From NCBI RefSeq assembly GCF_015706575.1, contig NW_024037072.1:2485001-2549000 (forward strand): a stretch of 64,000 nt of DNA. Reading direction: 5' to 3'. The notes below the pieces were generated by a model. That model made no database searches and was not told the DNA's origin. It saw only the letters and a program-made list of their open reading frames with translations. The first letter of the stretch is position 1. Each line of letters opens with the position of its first letter. This DNA is from Patiria miniata (Eukaryota; Echinodermata; Asteroidea; Valvatida; Asterinidae). Positions 60,201 to 64,000 of this stretch are shown piece by piece. Made by a program: the position numbers and the translations under genes.

Positions 60201-63004
60201 AAATCGAATCTCAGAGCTACATAACCTTAGGTAATGGGCACAAAGTGTACTCCCAGACCTCACTGATCGCTAACGAAACAGACAGACAAGTTGCTGGAAC
60301 CCTATATCTCTTGGACGGAAATGAAATGTGGATGGTGGCGTCTACATTATACAAATTGGACATGGAAGTTAAGCTTTCTGCTGGGGAAGTTAAAGGTGAG
60401 TGGTTTTTCTGACTGATATACAGCTTCATTAAACAATCATGCAGTGATTGAAAGAACTGTGGTACTCTATACACGTGATTTTGAAATATTTGGGATAGTT
60501 ATTCCCAATTTTGAAATCACGCGATCAACCAACAAGAATAATGTGCTTTCATTAAATTGCTACTTATTTTTTGTTAAGCTCGGCACGTATATTAGGTTGC
60601 CCGCAAAAGGCAAGGTTTTTTTTTGCCTCGCGAGGCGAAACAAAATCAAGCAGGCGAGATATTTGCCTGACGGCCTCGCGAGACAGAAAACTATATTAAA
60701 AAAAGTCCATAACTTAAAAAGTACCAGAGTGATTTGAATGATTCTTGTACTAAAAGAAAGCTTATGAATGGGTCTTTTATATCCTAGATTTTGAAAGTGC
60801 TACATGTAGAACATCACTAAAACAATGGTCCCAACATTTGGGCTTCGATTTTTTACTCGCCCTGTACAATTCAAAATTACATTCACAGAAGGTAGTAGCA
60901 GCGATACCCTGTGACACTTTCACGATTAACATATACGTTATTGTCAGTTTTTAATTTGAACCACCCCGTAAACGACCCTTAAATCGATTTGATTTCTTTT
61001 CGCAAGGTTCTTGTGATGACCAGAGCTATCAGACTGGTTCCAAGTGCGTGTCAGGCACTTTACGATGTGACGGTAGAGCAGATGTGCCCGACTACTCAGA
61101 TGAGGTGGATTGCGGTAAATTATAATACCCCTATTTTGCTTATAATAATATAAATCTTTTGATTTTCATGCATTTTATTTATTCGTTTTAAATAATAACG
61201 CCACTCAAAATCCAGAGGAATGTTAAAGTTTCAGCTAAGCATATTTTACACCTTTCGGGAAAACAATGAAAAACCAGGCACAACATGTATGATCACGAAA
61301 CACCATAATATATAATATTCTTTAGTATTTCTTTATATTTCAACTATAAGGCAATTGACTTATCGTTGGAAATCTCCTACATTTCTTGAATTCTTCTCAT
61401 TGACAGCTAGCCAGAAGGACTAATTTCACGAGGTGAATGTTCAGTAGGTTTAGTCCAGATATGTTTTGTGATAAACATTCGCTAGGCTACTTCAGGAATC
61501 AAGTTTGATCCTTGACAATCCAAAAAAAATAAAATGTGAGAACGGGACGAATTTCCGTGGAAAATGGACTTCACTCGGTTACAGACAAATGGTTGTGCTC
61601 TTTTAACCCATGACCGTTTTTTTTTTCAAGTGGTAAACGCTTCGAGTGGTCAGTAATTCGATTTGCAATTTCTTGTTATCGTCCCAATTCAGGTTTTTGC
61701 GGAGAGACTAATCTGAATCTTACCACAAGTGACGAAGTGGTAACAGTCGAAGTTGCCTACGGGAATAAAGCGGGACAGCAAATTGTAACAGTCTACGTAC
61801 ACCATAACCAAGATATCCCCCTGGTTATTGCTAACACTACATCCAACCTCAGCGAGTGCGTGTGGAAGGTTTCCTCGTCAATTCGGACTCGAATAGAGAT
61901 CAATGTTGCCCATTTTCAAGGAACCAATCTACGCATCGGTAACGGCCACGATCCAAGTGCGGGCGTACCCATTTTGTCCGAAGGGACTTTGTCGTTGCCT
62001 AAGACAAGGTTTTCCTCGGGTTCAGCCTTGTGGGTAGCAACTGATTGGCAGACTTATGAATGGGCATCTTACAAGTTGCAGTTTACACTTCAAAGTTATA
62101 CAAGTATCGGTAAGGAAACACAAAGCATAGGCGTTGCCAGCGGAAGGGGGAGGGGGTATTTAACCCCTCCCCCCCCCACAAAAAGAAGAGAAACATTGGT
62201 ATATACTGCCCTTTTCCAATAAAAAGCCTTTTTTCACAAGCGCTTTACAAACCCCGATTAGTCACATTTTCGAGAGAACAAAGTGCTATATGGAAATAAA
62301 CATGACTTTGTTTCCAAATTTCCTTCAGAGTGTGAAGACGATCAGTTCGTATGTCATTCAGGAACTAAGTGTCTGGACCAGTCTTCGGTCTGCAACGAGA
62401 TTCACGAGTGTTCACTTTATACAGATGAACTCAACTGCAGTAAGTAATAAACGTTTAATATAAAAAAAATCATAAAAGCACAGGTGAGTCACATGCTAAT
62501 AATGATAACAAAGAAGATTCAAAGGACACCTACGACAAAGCTTTTACACTGCAATTACACTTTTACAAGGGCTTTTTGCTAGAAACGAGGCTCTTAAATC
62601 GGATTTAAGATTGTAGTTTAAGAGTTAACGTGTGAAATTGTACTGTTACCCCTATTGGGACCAATGGGAGATCAGTTCTGATAAAATGGCTGAAAGACCC
62701 ACCCAGTATAAAGAAGAAATTAGTAAATATATCAATACTAAAACCTGAATGTATTCGACGAAAAAAAAGGCAGACTACGTAATGCTATTTTTGTAATGGA
62801 TGGTCTGAAATCAAATGCCAGGAGTTATTTACAATGATTTAAGGTTGATATCAAAGTTAATGATCAATCTTATTTATAATTTTCCTCCATTAGCAAGCTG
62901 TCCGGAAGATGAATTCGCTTGCTCAAAAGGAGAATGCATACCTGTCGATAAAGTGTGCAATCAGAACTCTGACTGTCAGAAGCTGAATGATGAATTCATG
63001 TGCA
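45182..63004 (+). CDS. CUB / LDL-receptor class A multidomain protein, 16 exons, continues off window
   Basis: Plus-strand gene rebuilt from 16 coding exons: 45182-45260, 48094-48408, 49543-49647, 52691-53068, 53251-53370, 54394-54759, 54953-55069, 56619-56741, 57429-57776, 58625-58741, 59355-59468, 60057-60395, 61007-61114, 61693-62109, 62329-62439 and 62894-63004. Every internal exon is phase 1 at both ends and all introns are GT/AG. The product so far is 1,089 residues. The order is signal peptide, CUB, EGF-like, CUB, LDLa, CUB, LDLa, LDLa, CUB, LDLa, LDLa, CUB, LDLa, CUB, LDLa, LDLa. CUB and LDLa modules are extracellular and bind proteins or ligands; LDLa modules fold around calcium and three disulfides. 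CUB-LDLa chains occur in LRP3/LRP10/LRP12-type receptors, but this chain is longer. No transmembrane segment is reached, so secreted versus receptor is open. The N terminus is a hydrophobic leader and many N-x-S/T sites are present. Confidence 0.88.
45261..48093 (+). other. intron 1 of CUB/LDLa gene
   Basis: 2.8 kb. Holds the MITE at 47523-47981; otherwise no exon with the expected phase and cysteine pattern was found. Confidence 0.65.
47523..47981. mobile_element. G/C-rich hAT-like MITE in intron 1
   Basis: 459 bp. Ends CAGGGGCGGCGGAACCG and CGGTTCTGCCGGCGCTG, flanked by aattcttg (47515-47522) and aatttttg (47982-47989), an 8-bp duplication with one mismatch. Long G and C runs sit just inside the ends. 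Confidence 0.75.
48094..48408 (+). CDS. CUB/LDLa gene, exon 2: CUB-type module
   Basis: Acceptor tttttacag|, donor |gtgagt, phase 1-1, residues 28-131. Starts VKCHPVQINSSDQQVRV and carries the CUB C-x-W element (TICWNAT) plus two further cysteines (ADCDQ, FCLER), giving the full four-cysteine pattern of classical CUB domains. Confidence 0.8.
48798..49081. mobile_element. hAT-like MITE in intron 2
   Basis: 284 bp, ends CAGTGGCACACCC and GGGTGCGCGCCACTG, flanked by tctatttc (48790-48797) and tctgtttc (49082-49089). Homopolymer runs of G, C, T and A inside. Confidence 0.78.
49543..49647 (+). CDS. CUB/LDLa gene, exon 3: EGF-like six-cysteine module
   Basis: Acceptor tttcatag|, donor |gtaagt, phase 1-1, 34 codons. 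Cysteine spacing is C-x6-C-x7-C-x6-C-x-C-x5-C, with CICFTDGYC at the end. The C-x-C step and the Gly-Tyr are EGF hallmarks, but the last loop is shorter than usual (5 rather than about 8 residues). It lacks the acidic CDGxxDC...SDE core of LDLa. Confidence 0.72.
49648..52434 (+). other. intron 3 of CUB/LDLa gene
   Basis: 2.8 kb, largely a foldback element (50290-51570) and C-rich low-complexity sequence (51990-52240). No convincing exon. Confidence 0.6.
50290..51570. mobile_element. foldback / long-TIR element
   Basis: Left arm (about 50290-50580) and right arm (about 51285-51570) match in inverted order over some 280 bp: gcgtggggcaaaa, ccgtaggtttg, gaagtttg(c/g)tccattt and gcgcgttgc. The centre is about 700 bp with no recognised gene. 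Arms have drifted. Confidence 0.6.
52332..52843. repeat. 256-bp tandem duplication covering an exon start
   Basis: 52332-52587 is repeated at 52588-52843 with only a few base differences. It includes intron sequence, the acceptor and 149 bases of CUB exon 4. Confidence 0.92.
52435..52583 (+). pseudogene. truncated duplicate of CUB exon 4
   Basis: Part of a 256-bp direct tandem duplication (52332-52587 repeated from 52588). It keeps the branch region, the acceptor tgtttcag and the first 149 bases of the exon, then runs into the start of the second repeat with an in-frame TGA (CTC CTC TAT TGA). No donor follows the copied part, so inclusion would truncate the protein. The copies are nearly identical, so the event is recent. 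Confidence 0.85.
52691..53068 (+). CDS. CUB/LDLa gene, exon 4: CUB-type module
   Basis: Acceptor tgtttcag|, donor |gtgaga, phase 1-1, residues 168-292. Starts EGECKDVYVGHSNPVRV and has the C-x-W element (SCWAV). It has five cysteines (EC, SCW, LCCS, PCIF), an odd number, so one is unpaired or pairs outside the module. The first 149 bases of this exon are duplicated at 52435. Confidence 0.8.
53251..53370 (+). CDS. CUB/LDLa gene, exon 5: LDL-receptor class A module
   Basis: Acceptor tgttacag|, donor |gtgagt, phase 1-1, 39 codons. Six cysteines, with the calcium core CDGHLDCTSPSDEHDC and the FEC start. A complete LDLa module. Confidence 0.9.
54394..54759 (+). CDS. CUB/LDLa gene, exon 6: CUB module
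   Basis: Acceptor gcatggcag|, donor |gtaaat, phase 1-1, residues 334-454. Starts DYCDDDYPIILSASN and contains NCSWTVQASSDQVIRIHF, the CUB C-x-W-x-I/V core. Only these two cysteines are present; the second CUB disulfide is absent. Confidence 0.85.
54953..55069 (+). CDS. CUB/LDLa gene, exon 7: LDLa module
   Basis: Acceptor tttacttag|, donor |gtaaaa, phase 1-1. Six cysteines: SCEDGTEFSC, then NVCIP, then CDGFPDCESKADEIGC with intact acidic calcium ligands. Confidence 0.9.
55070..56618 (+). other. intron 7 of CUB/LDLa gene
   Basis: 1.5 kb with a G run at 55241 and C/G-rich MITE-like debris at 56300-56340. No exon seen. Confidence 0.6.
56619..56741 (+). CDS. CUB/LDLa gene, exon 8: LDLa module
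   Basis: Donor |gtacgt, phase 1-1. The acceptor is taken at gtcaag|, a weak site with a poor pyrimidine tract, chosen because it gives the right phase and module start (GCSTNEFRC). Six cysteines, ending CDGRPNCPNLYDELNC. One calcium-core Asp is Asn. Confidence 0.8.
57311..57372. repeat. 31-bp direct repeat, two copies
   Basis: ATAATGGCCCCACGGTCTCG followed by a(t/c)tgggtta, twice with one base difference, in intron 8 of the CUB/LDLa gene. Confidence 0.85.
57429..57776 (+). CDS. CUB/LDLa gene, exon 9: CUB module
   Basis: Acceptor tgtgatag|, donor |gtgagt, phase 1-1, residues 536-650. A clear CUB: CGPPVDLSGGGVYQLTSP, ACVWFVHASSGNLINVRV and IFVGSGHDPSN. Two cysteines only. Several N-x-T/S sites. 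Confidence 0.9.
57967..58172. repeat. small element with GGAGTACCGAA ends
   Basis: A 36-bp direct repeat (gatataggtctatgcta, gagtaccgaa) at 57967 and 58003, then an inverted match ttcggtactcc at 58159. Possibly a short MITE with one end duplicated. Confidence 0.4.
58349..58475. mobile_element. short hairpin element in CUB/LDLa intron
   Basis: Near-perfect inverted repeat: TTGACTGGTGTGGTGTGGGA at the left and its complement at the right, with a second matched block GGGGTGCATAGCAC near the centre. The flank aacaaaacaattg also matches 7835. Confidence 0.65.
58625..58741 (+). CDS. CUB/LDLa gene, exon 10: LDLa module
   Basis: Acceptor atttgcag|, donor |gtaagt, phase 1-1. Six cysteines with TEFACSSGVQC and CDSVRDCDDYSDELGC. 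Confidence 0.9.
59355..59468 (+). CDS. CUB/LDLa gene, exon 11: LDLa module
   Basis: Acceptor cctacag|, donor |gtaagt, phase 1-1. Six cysteines: FTCDEDQVSC, DMC and CDVFPDCAGHEDEWDC. Together with exon 10 it makes an LDLa pair between CUB modules. Confidence 0.88.
60057..60395 (+). CDS. CUB/LDLa gene, exon 12: CUB module
   Basis: Acceptor gtaacag|, donor |gtgagt, phase 1-1, residues 729-840. STCGQRLVNVNTS, FICAWQITSDLNTYLTV and ITLGNGHK are CUB-like. Two cysteines. Confidence 0.87.
60711..60864. mobile_element. fragment of the mariner-like MITE
   Basis: Matches the right arm of 3122-3554 (gattcttgtactaaaa to ttttactcgccctg) and is followed by TA. It lies in the intron between exons 12 and 13 of the CUB/LDLa gene. 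The left arm is missing. Confidence 0.6.
61007..61114 (+). CDS. CUB/LDLa gene, exon 13: four-cysteine LDLa module
   Basis: Acceptor cgcaag|, donor |gtaaat, phase 1-1, 35 codons. It keeps the acidic core CDGRADVPDYSDEVDC but has only four cysteines. Positions 2 (SYQT) and 5 (ADV) are replaced. In LDLa these two pair with each other (C2-C5), so one whole disulfide is missing while C1-C3 and C4-C6 remain. Confidence 0.85.
61693..62109 (+). CDS. CUB/LDLa gene, exon 14: CUB module
   Basis: Acceptor caattcag|, donor |gtaagg, phase 1-1, residues 878-1015, the longest module. FCGETNLNLTTSDEVVTV, then ECVWKVSSSIRTRIEINV and LRIGNGHDPSAG. It has a longer stretch than the other CUBs before C-x-W. Two cysteines. 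Confidence 0.87.
62329..62439 (+). CDS. CUB/LDLa gene, exon 15: LDLa module
   Basis: Acceptor tccttcag|, donor |gtaagt, phase 1-1. Six cysteines: ECEDDQFVC, GTKC and CNEIHECSLYTDELNC. The usual CDG is CNE, so calcium binding may be weaker. Confidence 0.87.
62894..63004 (+). CDS. CUB/LDLa gene, exon 16: LDLa module (last one seen)
   Basis: Acceptor tccattag|, donor |gtaagt, phase 1-1. SCPEDEFACSKGECIPVDK and CNQNSDCQKLNDEFMC, six cysteines. Because it ends on a donor in phase 1 with no stop, the gene must continue to the right of the window or in an unrecognised exon. Confidence 0.88.
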
Positions 63005-64000
63005 GTAAGTTAACATGTCAACTGTAGTGTTTTCCTGATGTATCTTTTTTGCAGCTTGTGTGCACATAGTCACTATCAGCGTATTTGACCATGATGTCTC
63101 AAAATGGCACAACATTGATTCCGTTTGTGAACAGTGGAGGGCACTTTGTGACTTCTTTCGAAAGCCCCATTGGGAGGGCCAGCAACATATAAATGCACAG
63201 ACCGCCATATGCATTGGAAACTCAATGAACAAGGGGCGGATCCAGGATTTTTTGCGGGGGGGGGGGGCAGGCCCGTCAGGTACAGATAACAACCCCTGCA
63301 GAATTCCATCTTTGTTATTATTACTATAACTAGCGGGATGCCGCGGCACCCACTATAGCTGGATGGAGTCGTAACGTTTTTATCGTTTGAAGGTTTATAA
63401 AGGTTTTAAGTGCAAAGAATATTCAAACTTAAGATTTGAAAACATCTTGCGTGAACGAAAGCCTAGATATTCTGTGGTAAACGATTTGTAACAGACAATG
63501 GGCGCTGTAATGTCATGCCGACAGACAACTATTGGGAAACATTTGCATCTGATAAGTCCCAAAGTATTCATTATCCCCTCAAGCATATCAGCTACAGAGA
63601 GCCTACTTTTGCAATTATCACCTGCTATACGTGACACACAAGCATCGGACATCAGACAGACAAACAGACAGACAGCGAGGGAACTTTCACTATAAGATTG
63701 TTTCTATTTTTTGATTGGGGGTTGTCAGAGCGCCCCCCCCCCCCGATCCGAGCCCGTGAGTATTTCCTAATCTGCGCAGCGCCCGACTAAAATCAAAACT
63801 ATGGGCAAATTTACCTCTCAGTACAGAGAATTCACACACAGTTGAAGAGTTCAAGTCATTCAAGTGAAGTTATTTTGCGATTAAAGAAAAATACTAAAGT
63901 CCTGAATCTGCACCCTCATCACTCCCTTCATTCATCTTCGAAATTCAGCAGTTCTGAATTTATCCAGCGATCGATCATCGAAATGTTTAATTCATGTTTG
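63005..64000 (+). other. window end after the last recognised exon
   Basis: Presumed intron. It has a lone MITE end (GGGGCGGATCCAGG at 63236, like the 38243 element) with a G run, and otherwise nothing recognised. A good acceptor at 63045-63055 opens a frame of uncertain status. Confidence 0.5.

Overview
The window reads as animal nuclear DNA: AT-rich, with split genes bounded by GT/AG introns and many short interspersed repeats. The repeats include a tRNA-Leu-like SINE, terminal-inverted-repeat MITEs and a Penelope-like fragment. There are no operons or ribosome-binding sites. The frequent word TAGGCCTA, the SINE core and the CUB/LDL-receptor-A protein suggest a marine deuterostome, perhaps an ambulacrarian (echinoderm or hemichordate). 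That placement is inference; no sequence comparison was run.

Region 1 (1 to about 22.6 kb) and region 2 (about 23.75 to 37.9 kb) are two head-to-tail copies of one segment. Each copy carries a complete four-exon minus-strand gene for a 12-TM major-facilitator transporter of the SLC16 (monocarboxylate transporter) type. I rebuilt both: 223+144+801+113 coding bases, 426 residues, the same splice phases and no internal stops. The predicted proteins differ at about 13 residues, five of them in the small last exon. Copy A also holds three partial or broken repeats of exon 1 with upstream sequence. A fragment of the downstream flank at 40.68-41.10 kb looks like the stump of an older third copy.

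The two copies form a natural before-and-after record. Copy A has two MITEs flanked by TTAA (9,042-9,550 and 15,904-16,424), and copy B has the matching unfilled TTAA sites. Copy B lacks 3.6 kb with a TGCT microhomology junction, and it carries private insertions at about 27.84-28.19 and 35.96-36.49 kb. The introns and flanks hold a CRE-palindrome repeat, a mariner-like MITE, an ACAACGT array, a SINE, a Penelope-like fragment and a foldback element.

Region 3 (about 37.9-45.1 kb) has no gene I can support and consists of repeats and unannotated sequence. Region 4 (45,182-63,004 and beyond) is one plus-strand gene with 16 coding exons. They encode a signal peptide and a secreted or membrane-bound chain of six CUB-type modules, one EGF-like six-cysteine module and eight LDL-receptor class A modules. 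Every internal exon is phase 1-1. It has 1,089 codons, stays open at its last recognised exon and continues off the window. Its introns contain hAT-like MITEs with 8-bp target duplications, a foldback element and a local tandem duplication that copied part of one CUB exon.

The transporter genes and the CUB/LDLa gene show no sign of working together; they are simply neighbours.
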